Both the position numbers and the translations under genes were made by a program. A stretch of 64,000 bases of DNA from Chryseobacterium daecheongense. Its GTDB lineage: Bacteria > Bacteroidota > Bacteroidia > Flavobacteriales > Weeksellaceae. Position 1 is the first letter of the stretch, and every line of letters begins with the position of its first letter. Of this stretch, positions 35,782 through 43,997 are shown piece by piece. The notes below the pieces were generated by a model. The model did no database searches, had not been told where the DNA came from, and saw only the letters and a list, made by a program, of their open reading frames with translations. The stretch covers positions 496,001-560,000 of the forward strand of contig NZ_RJTX01000002.1 in assembly GCF_003729955.1 (NCBI RefSeq), written 5' to 3'.

Positions 35782-36693
35782 TTAAAAATTGATCTTAATT
35801 TTACGGCTATTTTCATGTGGCAAACCCATTCTCAAAGCAAGGTCTGCTCTTTCAATAGCCTTGTTTTCCTTCCAATCCATATATCTTTTCTTGAAACGGG
35901 ATTTCATGAAATTATCAAATGAGCGCTGGACGGTAAGATTCCATAAAGAATGAGCTTTTACTGCCCAGCTTTTATCCCAGGCACGAAGCGATAAGGAAAA
36001 TGACCCATTAAGATATTTTAGCCAGTGCCACCATCCCGTTGGCATAAAAAGTGTGTCACCATGCTCCAGGAAGCATTCTATCCCTTCTACACCATCCAGT
36101 GCAGGATACTTTTCAAAATCAGGTTGTTCTATGTCGTAGTCCTCCAGAGAATAGGTGGCAAATGGAATCTGGTACAGACGTTCTTTCCACTTATAATCAA
36201 AAAGTAGAACCTTCTTCCTTCCTCCAAAATGGGTGTGGAAAATATGAGCCATATCGATATCAAAATGAAGGAATGTTTTTGACCCCTCTCCTCCAAAGAA
36301 CATGCTTGGATATTTATCTAGGAATCCCCCCATAAGATCTTTCGGAAAAACATAATCCTTCAGTAATTGAGGGGCCGACTTTATCGGATCAAAAAGAAAA
36401 ATTCTAAGATCTGTCGGCTCTCTTTGGATAAGGTCTATATAATCTCCAAATTTCATTGTAGTAGAGGAAGCATTAATAGGCGCTGCCGGATCTGCTTTGG
36501 AACTATCATATAAGGGTACCGTAACATCACCTACAACCTCCTTCATATACTCCAGGGTCCACTTCTCATAGGCTGGCCATTTCCTAGCCATGTTTTTAAT
36601 TACCACAGGTATTCCTGGATTAAGGTATTTTTTCAGAAAGTCTTCCTGTGAGATGCTATTTACGACATCAATTGGTTTAAGAATTAATCCCAT
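35782..36693 (-). CDS. Cupin-like/JmjC-fold oxygenase domain protein
   Basis: A 303-residue cupin_8/JmjC-like protein. The expected metal site is HFD in KTFLHFDIDMAHIFHTHFGG (about 156-175) with the distal histidine in FMPTGWWHWLKYL (about 225-237). Such proteins are Fe(II)/2-oxoglutarate hydroxylases of proteins or small molecules. A -7 box (TAGTTTTG on the minus strand, 36707-36714) lies 13 nt before the start. It stands next to the decayed gene at 35136-35727, which may have been a functional partner. Confidence 0.85.
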   Translation of the reverse strand: MGLILKPIDVVNSISQEDFLKKYLNPGIPVVIKNMARKWPAYEKWTLEYMKEVVGDVTVPLYDSSKADPAAPINASSTTMKFGDYIDLIQREPTDLRIFLFDPIKSAPQLLKDYVFPKDLMGGFLDKYPSMFFGGEGSKTFLHFDIDMAHIFHTHFGGRKKVLLFDYKWKERLYQIPFATYSLEDYDIEQPDFEKYPALDGVEGIECFLEHGDTLFMPTGWWHWLKYLNGSFSLSLRAWDKSWAVKAHSLWNLTVQRSFDNFMKSRFKKRYMDWKENKAIERADLALRMGLPHENSRKIKINF

Positions 36694-37063
36694 TGTTTTT
36701 TAGCTGCAAAACTATTAAACCTTTCTAAATCCCACCAGTAGAAAAAAGTATAAACTAGGGCAATTCTGAATAATTTAAGTGAAAAAATCTATTCCTTAAT
36801 ATTAATAATTAAAATCTGTCTATCATGGCTATAAACTTAGATCGTTATTTAGTTTTTTGATACATTCATTTAAAAATTCTATCTCAAAGATTTGATCTTG
36901 AAAAGAACTGCTCCAAACTATATTTCAATTAACAATATAATCGAATTCAAATAACTACTAAATCAATGGCTAATTATTATTATTTCATATATTTGTCAAC
37001 AAAATTTATTTATAATAAAATCTGACATCCAGATAAAACCTGATTATTTCCAGAATTGAAATT
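36694..37063. other. Divergent intergenic spacer
   Basis: About 370 AT-rich bases between the cupin gene and the U32 gene. It contains the cupin -7 box (36707-36714) and a plus-strand TATATTTG (36988-36995), 69 nt before the U32 start. Nothing else seen. Confidence 0.5.
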
Positions 37064-38317
37064 ATGAATACAAAAGGGGAAGTGGAACTGTTAGCCCCAG
37101 CAGGATCTTTCGATTGCTTACAAGCAGCTATTAATGCTGGGGCAAATGCCATTTATTTTGGTGTAGAGCAGTTAAATATGCGTACGAGGTCAGCCAAAAC
37201 ATTTATCATTGAAGATATTAAGAAGGTAACTGATCTGTGTAGGCAACATGGCCTTAAAGCGTACCTAACACTAAATACAGTAATGTATGAACATGACATG
37301 CAACTGTTACGTACAATTTTAAAAGAATCCAAAAGGGTCGGAATTGATGCTGTCATAGCTTCCGATTTTTCAGTTATGCAATATTGCAACGAAATGGGCA
37401 TTCCTTTACATATCTCTACTCAGGCCAATGTTAGTAATATCGAATCTGTACAATTTTTTTCACGCTTTGCTGATGTTATTGTATTAGCCCGGGAACTCAC
37501 CCTGAAACAGGTTAAATATATTACCAATGAAATTAAGAGAAAACAGATAAAAGGGCCTTCTGGTCAGCTGATTAAGATTGAGTTATTTGTGCATGGGGCA
37601 CTGTGCATGGCTATTTCAGGTAAATGTTATCTAAGTCTTCACACTCATAATGCTTCTGCCAACCGTGGGGCTTGTGTTCAAAATTGCCGTAGAGCATACA
37701 TAGTGAAAGACGCCGAAACTGGGGAAGAACTCTTAATTGACAACGAGTATATCATGTCACCTAAGGATCTGTGCACCATCGATATTCTTGACCAGGTATT
37801 GGAAAGTGGTATCGATGTATTAAAAATAGAGGGACGGACAAAAGGAGCCGATTATGTACATATAGTAACCCAATGCTACCGCGAAGCAATTGAAGCAGTT
37901 GTAGATGGAACATTTAACCCGGACAAGGTGATCATTTGGAAAACTGAAATGGAAAAGGTATACAATCGAGGTTTTTGGGAAGGTAATTATCTTGGGAGAA
38001 ATCTTGGTGAATGGACACAACATCCCGGTTCAGTAGCTACTGAAAAAAAAGTATATATTGGAAAAGGCACGAAATACTATCCTAAAATTGGTATAGCGGA
38101 GTTCACTCTTGAAACCGGAAATTTAAAACAAGGGGATAGGATTATGATTACCGGGCCTGACTGTGGTATGGTTAAAGAGCAGTTAACTATGCTTGTCGTA
38201 AACGGTGCTCAGGCGCCAGAAGCTTCAAAAGGAGACAAAATAACCTTCCCTTTGAGCATTAAAATAACAGCCAGCAATAAATTATATAAATTATTAAACA
38301 CTACTGCGGATGAATAA
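37064..38317 (+). CDS. U32 family peptidase-like protein (TrhP/YegQ-like)
   Basis: A 417-residue U32 protein. It begins with VELLAPAGSFDCLQAAINAG and contains the signature LFVHGALCMAISGKCYLSLH about 175-194, followed by the Fe-S cysteines in NRGACVQNCRRAY, then LKIEGRTKGADYVHIV about 256-271. The YegQ/TrhP branch makes 5-hydroxyuridine at tRNA position 34 using prephenate; other U32 pairs act in oxygen-independent hydroxylation. It overlaps a ferredoxin gene by 8 nt, so the two probably work together, the ferredoxin supplying electrons. Confidence 0.88.
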   Translation: MNTKGEVELLAPAGSFDCLQAAINAGANAIYFGVEQLNMRTRSAKTFIIEDIKKVTDLCRQHGLKAYLTLNTVMYEHDMQLLRTILKESKRVGIDAVIASDFSVMQYCNEMGIPLHISTQANVSNIESVQFFSRFADVIVLARELTLKQVKYITNEIKRKQIKGPSGQLIKIELFVHGALCMAISGKCYLSLHTHNASANRGACVQNCRRAYIVKDAETGEELLIDNEYIMSPKDLCTIDILDQVLESGIDVLKIEGRTKGADYVHIVTQCYREAIEAVVDGTFNPDKVIIWKTEMEKVYNRGFWEGNYLGRNLGEWTQHPGSVATEKKVYIGKGTKYYPKIGIAEFTLETGNLKQGDRIMITGPDCGMVKEQLTMLVVNGAQAPEASKGDKITFPLSIKITASNKLYKLLNTTADE

Positions 38318-38531
38318 GCTCATACATTATCGTAATAAGTGTATAGGATGTGGTATTTGTTATGAACTGCAACCGGAATTATGGCGTATGTCTAAAAAAG
38401 ATGGAAAAGCCACTCTAATTAATGCTATTGAAAAGAAAAACGTCTTCATACTGAAGATTTCCGCTGAAGAAGTAGACAAATCACTGGTAACCGCACAGAT
38501 GTGTCCAGTAACCATCATACAATTAAACTAA
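38310..38531 (+). CDS. Small 4Fe-4S ferredoxin
   Basis: A 73-residue single-cluster ferredoxin with CIGCGICYEL near the N-terminus and the distal AQMCPVTII near the C-terminus (C-x2-C-x2-C...CP). Overlaps the U32 gene and is very likely its electron donor. Confidence 0.88.
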   Translation: MNKLIHYRNKCIGCGICYELQPELWRMSKKDGKATLINAIEKKNVFILKISAEEVDKSLVTAQMCPVTIIQLN

Positions 38532-38884
38532 GAGAAACCTTTCACGAACAATTAAGAGCGGGATTAGGTGCTGTGCTTTTTGGTATTGCTACATCAAAGA
38601 CTGGAAATATAGCAATGTCTACAGGATTGCATTTTGCTTGGAATTCAATACATTGGATGTTGGGTTATAAGGATAATACAGGATTATTTGTTGAAGTAGT
38701 CCCTAAGGGAAATGGGGGGCAAGATGAACATATTTCCTATGCTGCTTATATTGTAGGGATGCTACTAGGAATTCTAACAGTTTCTCAATTAATCAAACCT
38801 CAAAAAGATATATTACAATATAATAATCAAATATTGCAGATATTAGTTTTAATATCTAATTATACAAAAAGTGGTCAGTATTAG
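38525..38884 (+). pseudogene. CPBP intramembrane protease, C-terminal fragment
   Basis: Residues LGAVLFGIATSKTGNIAMST and GLHFAWNSIHWMLGYKDNTG match the third and fourth motifs of CPBP proteases, but the EExxR motif and everything upstream are missing, and the frame merges with the ferredoxin's 3' end. A 5'-truncated fragment, most likely non-functional. Confidence 0.7.
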
Positions 38885-38916
38885 CCGTTTGATTTCTACT
38901 GTATTTACTAATTTAT

Positions 38917-40212
38917 TTAAATCGTAAAAAACATAGCAATTGATGCTGCGGCCATAAAGAAAAAAGTTGCCCATAATAAACTTTTTGACAGCCACCTGCT
39001 TTTGAATTCTCCCATAATGCATTCACTTGTAGATATCCGGATAATCAGAAACAAGAGAGGTACAGCTGCTACACCATTGAGAACTGCGGTATATACAAGA
39101 GCTTTCACTGGGTTAATGCCAATAAAATTCATACAAAGACCAATAAGGGTAGATATAATAATAACCATATAGAAGCCTCTTGCTTTTGTAAATTTCAGGT
39201 TTAAACTTGCATTCCAGTTGAGAGCTTCGGAAACTGCATAGGATGCCGATCCTGATAGAACGGGAACAGCAAGCAGCCCCAGACCGATTATGCCAACTGC
39301 AAATATAAATTTTGACACTAATCCAGAATTGGGAAATGACTGTACTAAAGGTTCTAAAGCTTTTGCTGCATCAGCGGCGGTATTGATATCCGTTATATGA
39401 GCGTTGTGCAAAACAGTTCCTCCAACTAATATAATACACCATGTTGTAAATTCAGAGATGACCATGCCTATACTATTATCTTTTCTCATTGCATGAATAT
39501 GACGCCATCCGATTTTCGGTTTTCCATCTTGAATCAGACCTCTTTCATTTTCTTCTTCCACTTCCTGGGAGGTCTGCCAAAAGAACATATAAGGGGTAAT
39601 AGTTGTTCCGAATACTCCAGTTATTATGAAAAGAAAGTTGAAAGAAAATTCGAAGTGAGGAACGATAGAGGCTTTTAATATTTCTTTCCAAGGCTGATCA
39701 ATGATGAATACAGTAAGAGGGTAGGTCAGGAGAGATAATGCCAGCCACTTTAGAACTTTTGAATACACCCTATAACTAGTGAATATCTCCAATGTTAATA
39801 TGCTTATGGTAAAAACAAGCATGAGTATTACAATATCAACAGGAATAATTAATTGTGCGGCAGCTGCCATTGCTCCAATATCCGCCCCGATATTAATAGT
39901 ATTAGCAATCACAACAAGTCCTACTGAACTGTATAGTATTCTTTTGCTGTAATGCATTTTGATTACTCCTGTCAGCCCCTTACCGGTAACCATTCCTATT
40001 CTTGCACAGGCTTCCTGTACTGCGGTCATAAACGGGAGCATATAGACTGCGGTCCATAGTTGCCCATAACCGAATTGGGCCCCTGTCTGAGAGTATGTAG
40101 CAATTCCCGAAGGATCATCATCGGCAGCACCGGTCGTTAATCCCGGACCTAATAATCCAAAGAATTTTCTGATTTTTTTGGCTCGGGCTTGAACATAATT
40201 TTTGGCAGACAT
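38917..40212 (-). CDS. Nramp family divalent-metal transporter, atypical motifs
   Basis: A 431-residue protein with about eleven membrane helices. TM1 reads GAADDDPSGIATYSQTGA (DPSG where Mn/Fe transporters have DPGN). TM6 reads FGTTITPYMFFWQTSQEVEE, where the usual metal-binding MPHN is TPYM. The loop KKIRKFFGLLGPGLTTG and the VQEACARIGMVTGKGLTGVI segment are typical of the family. Loss of the methionine/histidine motif suggests a hard-metal (Mg-like) or other substrate, not Mn2+. Substrate is inference. No MntR-type site is visible upstream. Confidence 0.87.
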   Translation of the reverse strand: MSAKNYVQARAKKIRKFFGLLGPGLTTGAADDDPSGIATYSQTGAQFGYGQLWTAVYMLPFMTAVQEACARIGMVTGKGLTGVIKMHYSKRILYSSVGLVVIANTINIGADIGAMAAAAQLIIPVDIVILMLVFTISILTLEIFTSYRVYSKVLKWLALSLLTYPLTVFIIDQPWKEILKASIVPHFEFSFNFLFIITGVFGTTITPYMFFWQTSQEVEEENERGLIQDGKPKIGWRHIHAMRKDNSIGMVISEFTTWCIILVGGTVLHNAHITDINTAADAAKALEPLVQSFPNSGLVSKFIFAVGIIGLGLLAVPVLSGSASYAVSEALNWNASLNLKFTKARGFYMVIIISTLIGLCMNFIGINPVKALVYTAVLNGVAAVPLLFLIIRISTSECIMGEFKSRWLSKSLLWATFFFMAAASIAMFFTI

Positions 40213-40394
40213 ATTAAAATGCAGATTTGTTTTTACAATATACTATTAAATGAGTAATATTATCTAATGAAAATAGTTGTATTTTTATAGAGAGTATGTA
40301 AAACTATTTTATATTTTTGTTAATAGATTTTGGAAGTCTGTTTCTTTGTTCTAGATTTTCCTGTTTGTCGATAAAACTGTCTTCTATCAAAATA

Positions 40395-40412
40395 AAAGAT
40401 ATTAATATCTTT
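40395..40412 (+). promoter_or_regulatory. Perfect 18-bp palindrome before nrdD (N8 motif)
   Basis: AAAGATATTAATATCTTT, i.e. AAAGA-N8-TCTTT, 22 nt before the nrdD start. It belongs to the motif family also found at 42826, 53833, 53884, 54896, 55437, 58520 and 62343. Confidence 0.7.
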
Positions 40413-40434
40413 ATATCTTATTAAATAATATATT

Positions 40435-42228
40435 ATGAAAAACAAATTCACAAGACTTACAGAACAACAGTTGGCCAGCAAATGCAATTTCATTGAAAAC
40501 TATTTGGCATCTCAAAATGCCGCAAGTGGAGCAATATTTGACTCGAACGCGAATGTTTCCACCAAAAATATTGCAACCATGGAAGCAGAATTGAACAAAG
40601 ATATCAACATCCAGATCAATCGCAATCTTATTGGTAATAAGATAGAAGAACTCTTTGGAGCAAGCCTTGCCAAAGAATATATAAGACAGTTGGAAGAACA
40701 TGAAATCTATGTTCATGATGAAACAAGTCTAAAACCATACTGTGTAAGTGTATCCATGTATCCGTTGCTTTTGGACGGATTGACAAAGCTTGGTGGCGAG
40801 TCTAAAGCCCCCAAACATTTGGGCAGTTTCTGTGGCTCCTTTGTGAATTTTCTTTTTTCAGTATCTTCACAATTCGCAGGTGCTGTGGCGACCGTGGAAT
40901 TTCTGCTGTATTTCGATCACTTTGCAAGAAAAGATTTTGGTGAAAATTATATTCAAACACATGCCGAAATGATTGAAAATGAGCTTCAACACGTTGTATA
41001 CGCTATCAATCAGCCGGCTGCAGCCCGCGGTTACCAGTCCGTTTTCTGGAATATTTCCTTGTACGACAGACCTTACTTCGATTCAATGTTCGGAACATTC
41101 TTTTTTCCTGATGGAAGCAAGCCTGATTATTTCTTTTTGGACAGACTTCAGCAATTTTTCATGCAATGGTTCAATAAAGAACGTTGCAAAGCAGTACTCA
41201 CATTCCCTGTAATTACGGCAGCAATGCTCACTAGGGACAAAAAAGTCTATGATGAGGCCTTTGCAGATTTCTGTTCAAAAGAGTTGAGCGAAGGAAATTC
41301 ATTCTTCATTTATCAGTCCGAAAACGCTGATTCTCTGGCAAGTTGTTGCAGACTGAGAAACGAAATATCAGACAATACATTCAGCTATTCTTTGGGGGCA
41401 GGAGGAGTATCTACAGGAAGCATCAATGTAATCACCATCAATATGAATCGTCTTTATCAGAAAGAAATTCCGTTAGAGACAATGATTGATAATATTCATA
41501 AATATCAAGTGGCTTTCAGAAGTCTTATTCAGGATTATAAGAATGCGGGAATGCTTCCGGTATACGATGCGGGTTTCATTTCTCTTGACAAACAGTTCCT
41601 TACCATTGGGATCAACGGAATGGTGGAAGCTGCAGAATTTCTGGGCATTGAAATTTCAGATAATGAGCGCTACAAAAACTTCATCAATGAAAATCTTAAA
41701 CTGATTTTTACGAAAAATAAAGAAGCCAAAGAAAAATATGGATATATGTTCAATACAGAATTTGTTCCTGCCGAAAACCTGGGTGTAAAAAATGCCAAAT
41801 GGGATAAAGAAGACTGGCTGTACGTTCCGAGAGACTGCTACAATTCTTACTTCTATATTGTTGAAGATGAAAGCCAAAACCTAATCGATAAATTCTTCCT
41901 TCACGGAAACGAGTATATACAGTATCTTGACGGAGGCTCTGCTTATCATTGCAATCTTGAAGAATATCCTACCCAGGAAGGTTTTAAAAAACTATTGAAT
42001 GTGGCTGCGTATACAGGATGTAATTATTTCTGCTTCAATATAAAAGTGACGGTTTGCAATAGTTGCGGTTATATCAACAAAAAAACGATGGATCACTGTA
42101 CAGAATGTCAGTCTGATGATATTGATTACGCTACACGTGTGATCGGTTATCTGAAAAAAGTCACCAACTTCTCTAAAGATCGCCAGAAAGAAGAAAAAAG
42201 AAGATATTACGGGAATGCTGAAGTATGA
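40435..42228 (+). CDS. nrdD: Anaerobic (class III) ribonucleoside-triphosphate reductase
   Basis: A 597-residue glycyl-radical reductase making deoxynucleotides without oxygen. The C-terminus has the zinc site VCNSCGYINKKTMDHCTECQ and the radical-glycine motif TRVIGYL (Gly571). Finger-loop and substrate motifs include CCRLRNEISDNTFSYSLGAGG near 305-325. At 597 residues it is about 100 shorter than E. coli NrdD, and the N-terminal ATP-cone regulatory domain appears absent. It overlaps nrdG by 14 nt, and a palindrome of the denitrification motif precedes it. Confidence 0.93.
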   Translation: MKNKFTRLTEQQLASKCNFIENYLASQNAASGAIFDSNANVSTKNIATMEAELNKDINIQINRNLIGNKIEELFGASLAKEYIRQLEEHEIYVHDETSLKPYCVSVSMYPLLLDGLTKLGGESKAPKHLGSFCGSFVNFLFSVSSQFAGAVATVEFLLYFDHFARKDFGENYIQTHAEMIENELQHVVYAINQPAAARGYQSVFWNISLYDRPYFDSMFGTFFFPDGSKPDYFFLDRLQQFFMQWFNKERCKAVLTFPVITAAMLTRDKKVYDEAFADFCSKELSEGNSFFIYQSENADSLASCCRLRNEISDNTFSYSLGAGGVSTGSINVITINMNRLYQKEIPLETMIDNIHKYQVAFRSLIQDYKNAGMLPVYDAGFISLDKQFLTIGINGMVEAAEFLGIEISDNERYKNFINENLKLIFTKNKEAKEKYGYMFNTEFVPAENLGVKNAKWDKEDWLYVPRDCYNSYFYIVEDESQNLIDKFFLHGNEYIQYLDGGSAYHCNLEEYPTQEGFKKLLNVAAYTGCNYFCFNIKVTVCNSCGYINKKTMDHCTECQSDDIDYATRVIGYLKKVTNFSKDRQKEEKRRYYGNAEV

Positions 42229-42685
42229 TAGCTATGATATTGTTCTGCAGGAAATTCCTGATGAGGTTTCACTATGTCTTACCATTACAGGCTGTCAATT
42301 AGCGTGTGAAGGTTGCCATTCAGAACATCTGTGGAATCCTGAAAACGGAACAGAGCTTACTCATGATATTTTTCGGAATTTAATCACGAAATATAAAAAA
42401 ACGATTACCTGTGTTCTTTTTATGGGAGGGGAATGGGCAGATTCTGAACTCATTGCTCTGATTTCCATGACAAAAAGAGAAAAGCTAAAAGTCGGTCTTT
42501 ATACCGGATTGAACGAAAAACAAATGAAAAGGAAACATCCGATTTTACTGGAAAATCTGGATTACTTAAAAACAGGGAAGTGGATCGCAGACTTGGGAGG
42601 ACTTAACAGCATAAGTACCAATCAGGTATTGAAAGATCTCACCACGGGAAGGATTTTGAATGGCTATTTCCTTAACAATAAATAA
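42215..42685 (+). CDS. nrdG: Anaerobic RNR-activating radical SAM protein
   Basis: A 156-residue radical SAM activase with C-x3-C-x2-C at Cys27/31/34 (GCQLACEGCHSEHLW) that binds the 4Fe-4S cluster, and MGGEWADSELI matching the family's GGEP region. It abstracts hydrogen to install the glycyl radical on NrdD. Start overlaps nrdD; the terminator at 42690 ends the pair. Confidence 0.93.
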   Translation: MLKYDSYDIVLQEIPDEVSLCLTITGCQLACEGCHSEHLWNPENGTELTHDIFRNLITKYKKTITCVLFMGGEWADSELIALISMTKREKLKVGLYTGLNEKQMKRKHPILLENLDYLKTGKWIADLGGLNSISTNQVLKDLTTGRILNGYFLNNK

Positions 42686-42689
42686 ATCG

Positions 42690-42716
42690 AAAAAGTACTG
42701 TTTTACAGTACTTTTT
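42690..42716 (+). terminator. Terminator after nrdG
   Basis: AAAAAGTACTG / CAGTACTTTTT, perfect 11-bp stem with loop TTTTA; the descending arm supplies the T tract. Confidence 0.9.
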
Positions 42717-42742
42717 ATGGATCTAGATTGGATTTTAGGTCT

Positions 42743-42756
42743 ATGATGTAAATCAT
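42743..42756 (+). promoter_or_regulatory. Crp/Fnr-like palindrome upstream of the nar-like operon
   Basis: ATGATGTAAATCAT, readable as ATGA-N6-TCAT (Crp-like) or TGAT-N4-ATCA (Fnr-like). It sits about 120 nt before the -7 box at 42867, consistent with an upstream activator site. Confidence 0.5.
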
Positions 42757-42825
42757 GTTTATATTAAATATTTGATTTTCAGTTGAATATGGTGTGTATT
42801 CTTCAAAAATTATTTTGAATGAATT

Positions 42826-42874
42826 AAAATAAGATATTTTTGTCTTATTTTGATATCTGATTACTGTATCTTTG
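42826..42874 (+). promoter_or_regulatory. N8 palindrome and -7 box of the nar-like operon
   Basis: AAAATAAGA-N8-TCTTATTTT (42826-42851), a perfect 9-bp inverted repeat, centred 28.5 nt before the -7 box TATCTTTG (42867-42874). The same motif at 53833 and 54896 lies 27.5 nt before a -7 box. Confidence 0.75.
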
Positions 42875-42930
42875 TTACAGAGATTAATTCTGCATGCAAC
42901 TAAGTGAATGACCATTAAAAACTTATACAG

Positions 42931-43986
42931 ATGTTCAGCATTTTCACAAAGATCAATAAAAAAGCATTTATTAATGCCATCATTGCCACATTAGTGGTCA
43001 TTGCCGTTACGGTAATAGGATCGGTAAATCTACAGAATTTTGATGCCGCTTTGATCATTTATTTCTTCGGAACGATCAGCATGACTTTCGGAGTTGTCTA
43101 TCATCATTCGGTATGGAAACAGCGTCCGGCAACACAGAAATACTGGAAGCGTACCTGGGAATTTATTTTCAGTAAAGATTACCCGGTTTATGTAAAAGAA
43201 GTGATCCGTTTATCTGTTCGTAACATCATTTTTCAGAAATTCATCGCTCCAAGAGGTAAAACGCGTTGGTTAGGACATTTCCTTTTAGCTACAGGATGTC
43301 TCATCTCATTTATGGTCACATTCGGACTTACATTTGGATGGCTGCACTTCACCTTAAAACCAGGAACCATAGATCAGTATGAAACCCATATGATGGGCTT
43401 TACTGTGATGACATTTCCGCTCGATACTGCCATAGCCGTTTTCTTTTTCCATATTCTGGTTTGGACCTCGATCATGGTTATCGTGGGTTGTCTCATTATG
43501 ATGCACAGAAGATTCGTGGATGAGGGTCTTATCGCTACCCAATGGTTTGAAAGAGACTGGCTTCCTTTGATCTTATTGGTAGCTGTTTCTGTGACAGGAT
43601 TGGGAATTTGGTTTGATTATACCTATCTCGAAGGAAAAATGAGTCAGTTTATGGCTATTACCCATGCCATTACGGTAGCTATGTTCCTTATGTGGATCCC
43701 TTTTGGAAAGTTCTTTCACATCTTTCAGCGACCAGCACAAGTGGGAGCAAATATCTATAAAATTGAAGGAAAACGAAGGGGAATGCAGGTTTGTCCGCAT
43801 ACAGGCGACGAATACACCACAAAAATGCATATTGATGACCTGAAGGAAATCACAAAAAAAATGGGCTTTGATTTAGTACGCGAAGATGGCAAAAGCTATT
43901 TGGATTACAGCCCCGAAGGAAAAAGAGCAATGCTAGCCAAAGCACACCTTAAAGCAAGACAAGAATCAGGAAAATATTTTGGTTAA
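42931..43986 (+). CDS. NarI-like cytochrome b membrane subunit of nitrate-reductase-like complex
   Basis: A 351-residue integral membrane protein with about six helices and a cytoplasmic C-terminal tail. His245 and His263 (THAITVAMFLMWIPFGKFFH) are 18 residues apart, the spacing of the NarI heme ligands H187/H205; further histidines sit in FFFHILVW and WLGHFLLATG. I infer it oxidises menaquinol and passes electrons to the soluble subunits. It is the first gene of a run with the Mo subunit, ferredoxin, Rieske and small membrane protein, all separated by short gaps. The C-terminal ~80 residues (CPHTGDEYTTKMHIDDLKEI) are unlike NarI. Confidence 0.75.
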   Translation: MFSIFTKINKKAFINAIIATLVVIAVTVIGSVNLQNFDAALIIYFFGTISMTFGVVYHHSVWKQRPATQKYWKRTWEFIFSKDYPVYVKEVIRLSVRNIIFQKFIAPRGKTRWLGHFLLATGCLISFMVTFGLTFGWLHFTLKPGTIDQYETHMMGFTVMTFPLDTAIAVFFFHILVWTSIMVIVGCLIMMHRRFVDEGLIATQWFERDWLPLILLVAVSVTGLGIWFDYTYLEGKMSQFMAITHAITVAMFLMWIPFGKFFHIFQRPAQVGANIYKIEGKRRGMQVCPHTGDEYTTKMHIDDLKEITKKMGFDLVREDGKSYLDYSPEGKRAMLAKAHLKARQESGKYFG

Positions 43987-43997
43987 AATAGAATAAA

